A DNA stretch of 64,000 bases, taken from Callaeas wilsoni (lineage: Eukaryota; Chordata; Aves; Passeriformes; Callaeidae). Positions within the stretch are counted from its first letter, which is position 1. Every line of letters begins with the position of its first letter. The notes beneath the pieces are model-generated. The model made no database searches. It had not been told where the DNA came from and saw only the letters and a list, made by a program, of their open reading frames with translations. This document shows positions 24,399-35,160 of the stretch, in pieces. The stretch is taken from contig VWPU01003993.1 of NCBI GenBank assembly GCA_013398955.1, positions 62,001-126,000 on the forward strand. The letters run 5' to 3'. A program made the position numbers and the translations under genes.

Positions 24399-24667
24399 CA
24401 AGTGACAGAATGAGACAAAATAGCCTTAAATTGTGCCAAGGGAGGTTCAGATTAAATGCTAGGAAAAAAAAATCACTGGAAGAGTGGGTAGGCATCGGAA
24501 CCTGTTGCCCAGGGAGGTGGTGGAGTCACCACCTCTGGAAGTGTTTAAGAGGTGCCTGGATGTGGCACTTCGGGATATGGTTTAGAGGTGATTATGGTGA
24601 TGCTGGTCGGACTCGATTGTCTTCAGGTCTCTTCCAGTCTTGATGATTCTGTGATTCTGTTATTCTG
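24399..24667 (+). mobile_element. CR1 LINE, 3' fragment
   Basis: It opens with an antisense-free CR1 body ('gtgacagaatgagacaaaatagcc', 'gtgccaagggaggttcag'), continues with 'cctgttgcccagggaggtgg' and 'gtgtttaagaggtgcctgga', and ends with the repeated tail TGATTCTGTGATTCTGTTAT. Only about 270 bp of the 3' end is present. The alternate tail unit TGATTCTG, rather than ATTCTATG, suggests a different subfamily or age from the copies at 3427 and 56568. Confidence 0.92.
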
Positions 24668-25030
24668 TCTTGTGGTAACCATGAGAACTGATTAGCTGTC
24701 TGAAAGCTCTTTTGTTTTCTGAGGCTGTGGGTTGAATCATATCTTAACTTTATTTTGATAAACTACATTTACTATAGCTTTTTTCAGTAAGGCATACTGG
24801 AATTGACATGTTCCAAGATACTGAAATACCTTACCTGTGAATTGCTGCTCTCAAGTTCCGTAACATTAGTGAGTTCAGACAGATTCATGGTGTCAGTACC
24901 GATGCCATGTGGATGCTCTTAGGTTTTCCAGTGGTCTTTTGAAGTGAGGATGCCACAAACTTCCCATGCCTCTGTGTAACACAATGGTTTATCATTTCTC
25001 ATAAAGCCTTGCAGACCACCTCCTCTTGTC

Positions 25031-25560
25031 CACTAGATGTTACAGATATATTAATTGCTAATTTAAATTTCTCATTAACTTTCTTTTTCTGCCCACTTAT
25101 AGAGCCTCATCAGGTTTTTGGGCTTTTGCTCTTACCTCAATGTCACTGAAAATCTTTCCGAGTGAAATAAATTACATTTGTTAAAAGTCAGAATGTCATT
25201 CACAGCAAAGCTTCAAAAAATCTGAACTCGGTGGGACATACATTTTGTCTTCATGACTTAAAGCTCCTAAAGGTTTTCTCTTTTGTGTTCTGTTCGAGCT
25301 CAGGCCCATTCATGGATTTGTAGATTACGATATATTTTGTTTGCTTTGTCCATATTGTCTCCTTTTCAAGATGAACTCTGAGTAATTACTTCGTGCAAGC
25401 ATGTGAAGTGGAATTTAAATAGGTGCTAAGTACTTTCAAACTAAATCTGTAACAAATGCCTGAGCATGTGTGTGCTCCGGGTTAAGCATTTAAAGAAACG
25501 AGAAGCTGCTGTACTACTAGATGATGGAAAATGACTGGAAAGGTTCAACAGACTGTGGGA
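25031..25560. promoter_or_regulatory. Candidate conserved non-coding element
   Basis: This AT-rich, repeat-free block contains ATATTAATTGCTAATTTAAA near 25048, GAGTAATTACTTCG near 25380 and TGGAATTTAAATAGG near 25410. No open frame of note. The words fit homeodomain-type binding sites, but conservation must be tested. Confidence 0.27.
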
Positions 25561-26530
25561 CTGCATCATAGGAGGGGGGCTTGCTGGCATGTTTGCAGAT
25601 GCTTTTTTTCCAGTTCAGCCAGCTGTAACACAAATAGTGCTGGAATATATTTCATAGTGTTTGATAAAAATGTGTGTTGACTCATTGGTCTTAAAGCAAA
25701 GTTTGTGAACAAATACTAAATAGTTTTGTGTATAATTTTAAATAAAAATGTAAAGAAAATAAGAGAACAAATAGAGAAAAAAATCTTCTAACCAGTTAGT
25801 AAAATGAAAAGTCACTAAAGTTTTTCAAATTTCAACAACTTCCCCTTCAAAAACATAGCTAGCAAAGTACATCATTAAACTATCCTTGGGATCTCTACCT
25901 TTTGGCTTGCCATGAAGTTTTATTAACTTAAAAATTAATTTCAGGAAAAGGAAAGAGTAGTGGTCCCATCCTTCGGTTTGTCAGTGTGTATGAATGTAAA
26001 GCTGTGCCTATTTCAAGAGTAATCACGCTCTTTCCAGAGGACAGCATGTGGCTTCAAAAACTAATGCAAGCCTGCACGAGAGTCTAGAACTAGTAAGAAC
26101 ACCTTTCTGTTTTTGTTTTGATTTAACTTGAGCTATGTGCATGCTTTTCCAACTACTATTCCCCCAGACATGCTGACAGAGTTGGTTTGGAAGCTCCCAA
26201 GGGAAAACCGCCTCTGTTAGGAGCGCTGAGCTCTGGGTGTCGATGATCACACTGTAACCCCGTGTTCCAAGTAGGTGGCAGTCTGCAGTGCTGGAGACTG
26301 TAGGCTTTTATTTAAACCTTCTTCTTCCTCCGTGTCTCCTCCAGCAAGGGAGGCTTGCAAAGTGGTGAGGGCAGAACCCTGGCAACGCATCCTCCCTCCT
26401 GCACGCTGTAATTGACAGCTCCGCAGAGCCATCAGGTGTGACACTGAGCAGGTTTCTCACCTTCTCCTGCTGCTGCTGGCAGCACATCAGCACATCCCTC
26501 ACTCCACGCTGGCACAAACGGCTCTAGCAG

Positions 26531-27300
26531 CGTTTCATCAGTGATGCACGAAGCACAAGGCACTCCGAAGGGTTTGCAGACATTAATCAACTGACTGTGA
26601 TTTGTAGCACTTACGATGGAATATGATCATAAGAAGTGCCTCCATTTACTTATCTATAAATTACCTACAACCATCCCCTGTCTTTCCACATCACAGTGAC
26701 AGCGTGCAGTGAATTGATTCATGGGGGTAAAGAGCTTTCAGACCACCTGATGAAAGATGTTACAGAAATAAGTGGTGGTGTGAGCAGGAGTGGTGTTTTG
26801 GCAGTGTGTTCCATGCCATGGGGATGGTGTAAATGAGGTATTTGCTTCGCATTCTTGGGCTCCCTTCGTGTGTGGTGCAGGGAAAGCGGTCACCCTCCGT
26901 GAAAGCAGGTTTTATGTTGTGTGACATAAACGCTAGGGACCACTCGATGTGCTGGGACACATGATACAGCTGACTTGCGGGCAAAATAATATAACCCACA
27001 CCTCTCTGCCACGTTGGGATAAATCCCAGAGTGCACCTCTCAGAACAAGCATATCCTGTCGTGAAATGTCAAGCAATCAACATCAATAAATAATGAGTTG
27101 AAAACAGCAAGGTGGCGTAAAACTGCACAGTCGCGCTTGGGACGGTAGGGAAGCTGATTAAGTGTTATTTCCTGATCTGTAAATCATCAATTCCAAACTT
27201 CTTTGTGTGTTGTCTATAAAATATTGGCTGTGGGCCTTTTGTTATAAAAAGGTAACTAATTTTTATAGCAGCCCCGTAAATAGTAATTAACATGCCACAA
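26531..27300. promoter_or_regulatory. Candidate conserved non-coding element
   Basis: Two parts stand out. One is 26531-26720, with 'gacattaatcaactgactgtg'-like sequence and TTATCTATAAATTA. The other is 27040-27300, with AATCAACATCAATAAATAAT, GCTGATTAAGTG, CTATAAAATA (MEF2-like) and TAATTA at 27284-27289. The sequence between is less distinctive. No TE or open frame explains it. Confidence 0.3.
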
Positions 27301-27639
27301 ACTGAACGACATCCTGCTGTAAAAAAATGGGGAAATGCTGTGCCTATTTTTCAAGAGACCTGCATTTGTGCCTGGGTAGGGATGAATACTTGCTTGCCCC
27401 TTTTTTGGGTGGATAGGTGCACATGTGCTTCTGTGTTGGAAAACTCAAGTCCCTTGATTCTGTCCTACCTTAGAAACAACCCTGACATGGACTGGGAGGG
27501 ACCAGAGATCTGAAGGCCACAGTCTGTTTTTGGTGTCTGCTGTATCAGAGGAGGCAGAAGGGAGTGATGAAGTAGGTGATTACTGAATACAGCATTTTTC
27601 TTTCCAGCCTCTATCACTTAATGTTTAGCTTATGCCCTG
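27301..27639. other. Non-coding DNA, nothing recognised
   Basis: A single 73-codon frame (27292-27513) has no known domain. No repeat or structured RNA was seen. Confidence 0.45.
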
Positions 27640-27810
27640 AAACATGAGAAGGACTTAGATCTTGTCTCAAAGCATTTTTTCTGAGTCTATCCAATAAAAC
27701 TGTATATGCTCTCATTATCCATATAAATCCCTAATCCCTTTCTGAACAGCAACAAACTGTTGACCTCAGTGGTACAGTGAATCCCATAGGTTCAGCATTC
27801 CTACTTACAA
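27640..27810 (-). mobile_element. Possible old, diverged CR1-like fragment
   Basis: The order of words ('ttttttctgagtctatccaataa', 'tctctcattatccat', 'gacctcagtggtacagtgaatcccataggttcagcatt') resembles the antisense of ancient amniote CR1 copies, where a 'cctccacaacattctgtgg...ttccacaggtt' block occurs. Similarity is loose and no tail is visible, so it may also be unique DNA. Confidence 0.33.
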
Positions 27811-30800
27811 AGAAGAAAACTAACCAGCCCCCTATCTTTTACCCCTACTTCCTCAGTTTTAAACTAATAATTTAATGGGTGTAGTCGGTGCCCCTTGTTC
27901 CCTAAGGAGTGGGCAGGTGGGCATGTCAAATTTATAGTATGTTCCACACTCTGCACGTGGCCCACGGGAGGATCTGGAGCTGGGAGGAGCCGGAGGATTG
28001 TGCAGCCCAGCCACAGGCATGTTAGATGACCTGAAGTATGTGCACAGCTCCAGGAGGTGTTAATGGCCTGCAGCAACAATGGCCCTGCTCCTTTTGCCCC
28101 CCACTGCCTCCCTTTAGAGTATTTGCACCTGGCCACCTAAATGCTGAGAGCAGAGACCTTCAGATGCTCCTGTTGGCAGCGGCAGCTTCATGTCACAGTG
28201 ATGGAGCTGAGCACAGAGCACGCACCTCAGCTTTTTCTGCCTTAAGCCTGCCTGCACTGCTTTGGGAGAGTAAGGAGGCAGCTGGGCTGCTAAATCATTA
28301 CCCTGGATTCTGGATCTGACTCTCTGTGGTCCTTTCCTGATGCAACTGCTTCACCTGGTTTACTTAAGGTTCTGATTCCACAAGGGCTCTGATGGGAGGA
28401 GGCAGACAGGGTTCTCTAATGGGACACGGGCAGTCAGAAGCAGGTGCAAAACTCTCAGATGCAGTGAGTGAGCATGAAATAACATTTAAAAATAGAGTAA
28501 TAGACGAAACAAGGGTTTCAGTGACGTGGGGAGAACAACAAGGGAAAGTAACCCAAGTAGAGAAGAAGGTCTGCTTGTTAGAAGATGCAAGGTTATGATT
28601 CTCCTGTAAAAAGGAGCACTTGATCCTTCTGTCCCTCTCTGTGCCACACTGTGCCCCCCATGTTCATTCTAACTTTCACAAATGTTGTCTTCACTGTGGA
28701 TTAGGGTCAGTCACACCACATCTTTGGGTCAGGTTATGTTATAGACATTCAGACAATGAGCACAATGTGGTCTGATTCCACTCTGCCGGGGATACTGCTC
28801 AGCAGCTTGGACCTGACATACCATTTTCCTGTTATTGTGGTAACTGGTGTCCACAGTTCCACAAGGTACAAGATTTCTGATTTTGCTGAACTTTTTGTAG
28901 GATCCAAACTGTGGTACCTCAAATCACTGATTTTTAAAGCCATATTTTTAAGTAGAAAACTGAGTAACACTGTCAATCAAAAATATAGTGATAAAGGCAC
29001 ATAGTGATTTCACTAGAAATATTGATGCGTAAAAATAGTTCCCTGCCCCCTAAAGCATGGGACCACTCCACAACCACTGACTTCCTATTGAAGTCAATAG
29101 GCAGCATAAAAATGCAACAACAAAATTCTAACATGCATAAAAATCTACTTTGGCCACTAAGGCCCAGTGTCTAAAAGCGCTTACTAGCTCTCTGCTGTTG
29201 ATTGCAGTGGTAGTCAGGATCCCAAGTACCTACCAGGAACTTAGCTCACGTGACAAGATAATACCTCTTTGTAACTCTGCAGCCTGATTTATCCACTTCT
29301 GACAGAGTTCTGCAGCAAGGTCTGGCTAAGAAATATGAACTTGTTAAACCTTGCTGAAAGGTTTGGGGAAAGGCTGCAATCTCCAGCGAGCAAAGTGCAT
29401 CTCTCCCAGAGCAGGCTGCATGCTGGGGCCATCCATCACAAGCCACGGGGAGGGGTCTGGCAGGGAACAATTGATATGGTTTTGCCATTGAAGAGACAGC
29501 TTCCCCTTAGAACATATGGAAGACAGATTACACAGCCCCGTCCTAATGTGAATGGAGTTCAGATGGGAAGAATACATGGGCAAGAGAGGGACATCAAGGA
29601 ATCAATATCATCTGACACCTGTTTTCTGTTTCCAGTATCCAGACCTGCGCCTGGCTGCCTCTGGAAGTGTCTTCCTCTGCTTGAATTTCAGTTCTCCCTG
29701 CAGATACATCAAACTGTGTCCTAAACACCAGGGTCTTTCATCTTGCATGACCGGTGGCAGAAACTAATGGAAGAGGCTGGCCCTCCCCACCCCACCTCCA
29801 TCTTTCTGACTGCCCCTAGCAGGCTGGCCAGGTTTTCAAACCTGGACACAAAATTTGACAATTTGACAAATTTGGACGCAAAAAGTGTTGGCAGGACGCC
29901 AGTGTAACTGGCTGGGTACGTAACTGTGAGGGTGGTGGGAAAATGCTTCTCCAAACACCATACCTCCTTCCACCACAAGCCTGGTTCTTCACCTTTACTG
30001 TTTCATTTCCCAACACACAGGAACCAGCTAGAACCAACCCTAAGAAAGCACCGTCAGTACGGTTTTTTATGAGAAACATATGTGCCATAAACAAGGCGGC
30101 TAAGGGGAAATAAGGAGAATCTATGTTAAAATACAGAATCACCCTTAAATAAGCAAAGCAGCTCACAAAGCAGTATTACAAAACAAATATGCAAATTGCA
30201 ACAAGAAAATAGAGAAAGAAAAGGAAAGAAAAAAAAAGAAAGGAAAAAAGTGATTCATGTTAATAAGTTCCTTAAGGGGAAGACAAAGTGTAGAATAAAT
30301 GCCTCTTCAGAACACAGTCTTTCCTGGGGAAAATTTCATCATGTTGTGCAAAAAAGAAAAAAATTGATTTATTAATATTGTATGAAAGTAAAAAAATACG
30401 TATGTATAACAAAGTTATGTAGAGCAAAATATGCAGAGAGAGAAACCCAGCAAAAAATAAATATTGTGACAAAAATGTGATGACAATGTGCAGTGTTACC
30501 TGCCTACCCTGTGTCGGTGGTGCCTTGGCCTGCAGCCCATTTGGTGACAAGTTCAGATGAAGAATGTGTGTCCTGTTTCAGACAAAGGGTGAGTAGGGAT
30601 CCCACATGAGTGGGGTTGCAGATGAAGGGAGGTGTGAATCCCCAGAAAGGCTGGTCCGTGGTAGGAGGGGAGGTAAGTCAGGATTAGTCTCTTGCTTTTT
30701 AACACTGCAGAGAAGAGAAATACAGGAGAGCAGGGGCAGGGAAATTTCTTAGAGAAGTCAGTGAGAGAGAAAATGAAAGGAATAACATTCGTCTTAATGC

Positions 30801-31394
30801 AGAACAATTCCTTACCTGGTGAGAGTAGAGACTGTTGCTTTGCAGCCCAGATGTTTCACAGTGGTTACACACCAAAATTAAGAACTGTGTAGTATACCAG
30901 GCTTGAGATGCAGAAGATACCACAAGTTAAGATACCTGCAAAGAATCAGGTTCATTAAAGCCCCAGAAAATGTAGCCGAGTTGACAGATATTGCAGGGAA
31001 AAGAATATTCAGCTCAGATAAGAATTTTTTTTAAAAGGAAAAAGAATCCAACAAAAATTGTACAGAAATATTCTTTGTTCATCTTTGTGGTGTCCTGGCA
31101 TGGCATGGGATCATCTCTCCTGTCCACTGGCAGTATCCGGCTTCCACAAGCCTCTGCTGAGCCATCCGAAGTCTCTTTCAGTCCAACACACAAGAGACTA
31201 TACATCATTGTTATTATTATTGCTGAGGTTGTGTGCTGGTTCTGCAATAATTCATTGATGCTTTGTGTGGGAAGCACAAAAACTGCAGCCTGGGGACTAG
31301 AGCTCGCTGTTGGGGAGTTCCTCCAGAGAGTTCATTTTAAAAGTTATTCACTTTAAGTTATCAAGATGTATTTGTCAGGGTCCTTAATACACTA
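27811..31394. other. Non-coding DNA, no gene seen
   Basis: Frames up to 129 codons occur (29335-29724) but overlap opposite-strand frames and have no domain I recognise. There is a purine-rich A/G tract at 30204-30250, and a small palindrome followed by direct repeats at 29828-29870 is listed separately. Confidence 0.5.
29828..29870. repeat. Short palindrome followed by AATTTGAC direct repeats
   Basis: CCAGGTTT and its exact reverse complement AAACCTGG flank a 2-nt spacer (29828-29845). Directly after come two tandem AATTTGAC copies and a third, altered one (about 29852-29870). This looks like a product of local slippage. Confidence 0.65.
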
Positions 31395-31806
31395 ATTATA
31401 GAATCACAGAACCATTTATCTGGGAAGAGACCTTTGAGACCATCAAGTACAACCCAGCACTGCCAAGTCCACCAGTAAACCATGTACCCAAGTGCCACAT
31501 CTACATCTTTTAAATAACTTCAGGGATGGCAACTCAACCATGTCCCTGGGCAGCCTGTTCCAGTGCTTGATAATCCTTTCTATGAAGAAATTTTTCCTAA
31601 TATCCAATCTAAACCTCCCCTGGTGCAACTTGAGGATATTTCCACTTGTTCTGTCATTGGTTACTTGGGAGAAGAGACTGACCTCCACCTTGCTGCAGCA
31701 ACCTTCTTTCAGGGAGTTGTAGAGAGCAATAAGGTCCCCGCTGAGCCTCCTTCTCTCCAGGCTGAATACCCCCAGTTCCCTCAGCTGCTCCTCATAAGGC
31801 TTGTGC
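31395..31806 (-). mobile_element. CR1 LINE, 3' fragment
   Basis: The plus strand starts ATTATAGAATCACAGAACC, the antisense of a CR1 tail. It then runs through 'gggcagcctgttccagtgctt', 'gaagaaatttttcctaatatcc', 'cccctggtgcaacttgagg' and 'ctgagcctccttctctccaggct' to 'ctcctcataaggctt', where CR1 similarity stops abruptly at 31806. This is the best preserved short copy in the window. Its antisense frames are residual CR1 3' sequence. Confidence 0.93.
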
Positions 31807-32215
31807 CCAGTCAGTCCTGAGCAGCGAGGTCACTTCACCCACCAACACTTTCCGTGGGCCCTGGGCTCTGTTTCAGTTCAGGAACCTTGGACCTGTGCTG
31901 TAGCCTCATATCCAGTCTCATGTCTGTCTGCCTTTTCCAGCTGTTCCTCACTGAGCTCCCCAGATGGACCCTGGACAGGATCCCTCACCTTGCCTTGCCT
32001 GGGGGTCTCAACAGCAATGGCTATCAGCCCCCTGGCACCGCCCTCCATCTCCATGACCCTGTGTGGGCTGGGATCACCTTTGGATCTCCGCTTGTATGGC
32101 AGCCCCATTCTAGCTTCTTCCTGACAAACTCACTGCTTTGCGTGACCCTGATCTGGAGTAGCGCAGGGGCAAAAGCCTGTCCCCTCTCACGACACTACAG
32201 AGTGGATGCAGGGTA
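31807..32215. other. GC-rich segment of unknown origin beside a CR1
   Basis: Immediately after the CR1 break, a G+C-rich, CCC/CTG-rich stretch of about 400 bp carries overlapping plus-strand frames of 107 and 120 codons (31801-32124, 31854-32216) and an opposite frame of 76 codons. None shows a recognisable domain, and the composition contrasts with the AT-rich flanks. It may be an uncatalogued repeat or old exon-like sequence. I cannot assign it. Confidence 0.35.
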
Positions 32216-32540
32216 AGACAAGGGAGGAAAGGGAAAGGTTTATGGCAGACGGAAATGTGCTATTCAAGAAAATGGCCCTGTAAAATTGCAGAAGGGCTGT
32301 GGATATTGCTACTGGGCTACTCTCTACCTGCTTCCTGAGACCACATTCACTGAAGAAAGGTTTCTTGAGAGAGAAATTTCACTGCGGTTGTTTTTGTTTT
32401 GTATTTCAAGGAATGGTTTTGCCCCTGGGACAAGGGAGTAATGAGTCTCTGTAGAAGAATTCTTAGAGCAGAATGGACATGGTCTGTATCTGAAGGTACT
32501 GAACAAGCCAGACTTAGCAGGGCCTGCTTGCACTGAGTGC

Positions 32541-32877
32541 TGTGAGATTAGCATGACTTAGTGCTGAGAGTGTCCTTGAGGTGACCGTGTGATCAAGAGG
32601 AGGTTTAATGGGATGCGATAACCGCAAGCTGGGAGGAGGGAGGACACTTGATTGCCGCATGTTAACCAATTAGTAGACAGTAGATGCGCGTGATTTTACC
32701 TAAGTATCCAATCATGGAGTTAGTTAAAGTGTGTGGACAATGAGTGACCAGTTGGAAATGCTACATAATCCTGCTTGATTTGAACAATAAACAAGAATGC
32801 TATCTAACCGTATTGGTGTTTGTTGCTACTCGGCTCCCATTCTCAGTGGAGGACCCTGCTTCGGTCTCGGTCTGACA
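32541..32877 (+). mobile_element. Probable solo LTR of an avian endogenous retrovirus
   Basis: A TGTGAGATTA left end and a CTGACA right end bound about 337 bp. Inside are a CCAAT box (32708-32712; another at 32666-32670), a TATA-like TACATAA (32762-32768), AATAAA (32786-32791) and a U5-like stretch rich in CT and TCGG words. This compact promoter and poly(A) order resembles avian alpha/K-type retroviral LTRs. No viral coding region adjoins it, so it is a solo LTR. I could not find a convincing target duplication: the flanks are GAGTGC on the left and GCTTCT on the right, so the left edge may lie some bases away. Confidence 0.65.
32708..32791 (+). promoter_or_regulatory. LTR core promoter and poly(A) signal
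   Basis: CCAAT at 32708, the TATA-like box at 32762 (54 bp on) and AATAAA at 32786 are in the expected U3-R order. The CCAAT-to-TATA distance is the same as in the LTR-like element at 5067. Confidence 0.5.
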
Positions 32878-34679
32878 GCTTCTTATGGGGTAATAAATGC
32901 TGACGAATCTAGAAAAAGATGCTAAGGCCATTTGTTTTAAGATTAGCTTAAAAAGTTGCAAATTCAGAGAAGGAAAGTCTGAGTGCACTTTAGAAGACAT
33001 CTTGCATTTTAGGATCTAGCAGGCATTGGGGAAATGTGGGAACGTACCAAGGAAGAAGAGGAGTGGGATGTCTTGTCTCTTGGCGGCCACAGCTTTATAG
33101 CAATTACTTCTTGTAACAAGCTTCTTGTACTAGACTTTTTTCTATCCTCTAAGTTGAGCAAACAGGCCCTTAAGCTGTTGCACCAGCTGTGTTACTGCCT
33201 CAGCATGGGTGCGTTAGAGGGAGGCTGGCGCTGGTTTTTCTTACAGCCAAGAAATAGATGCTGGGCGTGGGAGATTTACAGTGTCTGTGAGAGTCAAGAG
33301 GGATTAAAAATTAGTTACTTGATGGACTGAGGCTCGTGATTGGGATTAGCCTGCACGTCACATACCCACAGCTGAAACAGAGAACATTTGGCAGGAGTGG
33401 GAGGGCCCTTCACAAGATTTAGGCTGCATGTCACTGGTTAGTGGCCAAAACTATGGACCTGGAACTTATCTTTAGTGATGTTGTTTTTAGTGGGGACAAG
33501 TCTATGGGAGGCTAGGCCAGTAAAAAAGATACTGCTGTGGTTGCAATTCAAGATGAGAAAGTCTTCTGGTATAGAGAAAGAAGAAAGGCAAGAACTTCTT
33601 TCTCCTTCTTTTGCCTCAGATTATTTAGCTGGATGAGCAAAGGACACAAAGTCTGAGAAGAAGCAAAAAGAGTCATTGGAAGAGGGAAGATAAGGATAGC
33701 TCATGATAATACTTCATTCTTCTTATTCTTGGAACAGTATCCCTAATCTCCCTCCTCATCCAGAAATGGGCTTGTTTTTTTCAAACCCTTAGCAAAGGTA
33801 TTGCTTGCTGTTGCAAATCAATGATCTTGCTTGTTAGGTGCTTTCTCTTTGTAGGAGCATCTTCACATAAATAGTCCTAGGTGAAGATGCTACCCATCCT
33901 CTTCACCCTAAATGAAGAGTCAACCTATGTGAATCAACACAACTTTGGTAAAGGTCTCACTATCATGCCTTTTTTTAAAAAATATATTTTTATTTTAGTA
34001 TCAAACCAATTTTTTGTATCAATCATGTCTCATGAGCATCTATAGCAATGCTGAAAACTTTTGATGTATCAAAATCTACTTCACTCCTGGTCTGTACACA
34101 CATCTTAACCTTCAGCTGGCTCTTGAAGTTCGGCAACTTCACTAGTGCATTTTGTATTTCAGCATCTGGTAGCTATATGTATATTGCTATGGTACTCTGT
34201 GTGTGTGTATAGCTGTGTTACAAACCTTATACCAATGAGCTCATTGAAGCGAATGAAAAAACAGTCACATTTATCTAAATCCTCTGCTAGCTGAATTGCA
34301 AGGTCATTGTCCAACTGAATTCTTTAACTTTATCCCTACTGTTTAGCATGCATTTTGTATTCAGTCATTTCAATTTTGTTATCATAGGCTTAAGATAATG
34401 GCTTGGCATAAGAGATGCTCGTTCCCCCTGTGAAATCACCATCAGATAGCAGTTCTGGACGTGCAATGCAGCCTTCCACTTGAGAGCTTGCCAATACAGT
34501 ATTATTTGCTGTCACTGGAGACTTCTCTAGTGAAGTGCAATTCCTAGGAATGTCCATCATTTCAAAAGGGAAGGATGCTTTTTTCCCCCTCTCTTTCATT
34601 TGAAAACAAATTTTTATGATGTCTTTCAAAGTAGCATTTAGCTCTAAAATATTCTTTTAAAAAAAATCTGCTTTCAGAA
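32878..34679. other. Non-coding DNA, no gene seen
   Basis: There are only short frames (98 codons or fewer). Two adjacent hairpins at 33856-33919 are the one notable structure. A small TGTGTGTGTGTAT tract lies near 34198. Confidence 0.5.
33856..33919. repeat. Two adjacent perfect hairpins
   Basis: AGCATCTTCAC (33856-33866) pairs exactly with GTGAAGATGCT (33881-33891) across a 14-nt loop. Eight bases on, CTCTTCA (33899-33905) pairs with TGAAGAG (33913-33919) across a 7-nt loop. The arms of the two hairpins share the CTTCA/TGAAG core. It could be a structured RNA element or a chance inverted repeat. No promoter or mature-RNA evidence is visible. Confidence 0.6.
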
Positions 34680-35160
34680 TCCAAAAAATGTAATGGCTTC
34701 CAATTTTGTTTCATCGCGCAGTACTTGATTGTTCCCTCGTGCCGGAAAGTCTCAGTCTGCTGCTTTATTGTACACATTTGCATTTGGGCTCCAGAGCCGC
34801 GGTGTAAATATGTCAGTGATTGCTTGTGCACAGAGCTTGGGTGTGTTTACGCAATGTGCTCAATCACATAATAAATATTGTAAACATTGTTGTTTACATC
34901 ACTAGCAGTTTCACTCTGCTGGCCTTTAAAAAACATCCTGCTATGTATCAAGCCAGATTTTGAGGCTCAGCATCCATAAAACACAAGGCAGGTCTTGCAG
35001 AGAGTGCTAAAGCCATATTTGCAGTAATGTGGATGAAGCGCGTTTTTTTTACATTTGTTCTGAGAGCCTGCATATAATGAAACCATGTATTGTTGTATTC
35101 CAAAAGGAACAAGCTTGTGATGAAAAAAAGGCACTGTAATTAATCACCACTGGTGCAGCG
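34680..35160. promoter_or_regulatory. Candidate conserved enhancer with POU and forkhead words
   Basis: This repeat-free block includes a perfect octamer (ATTTGCAT, 34776-34783), forkhead-type words TGTAAATA (34803-34810), TGTTTAC (34844-34850) and an inverted pair TGTAAACA (34879-34886) and TGTTTACA (34891-34898). After it come CTGTAATTAATCACC near 35136 and other AT-rich words. The concentration within 120 bp exceeds what I see in neighbouring sequence. Known POU and FOX families bind such words, but binding and conservation are inference. Confidence 0.35.
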
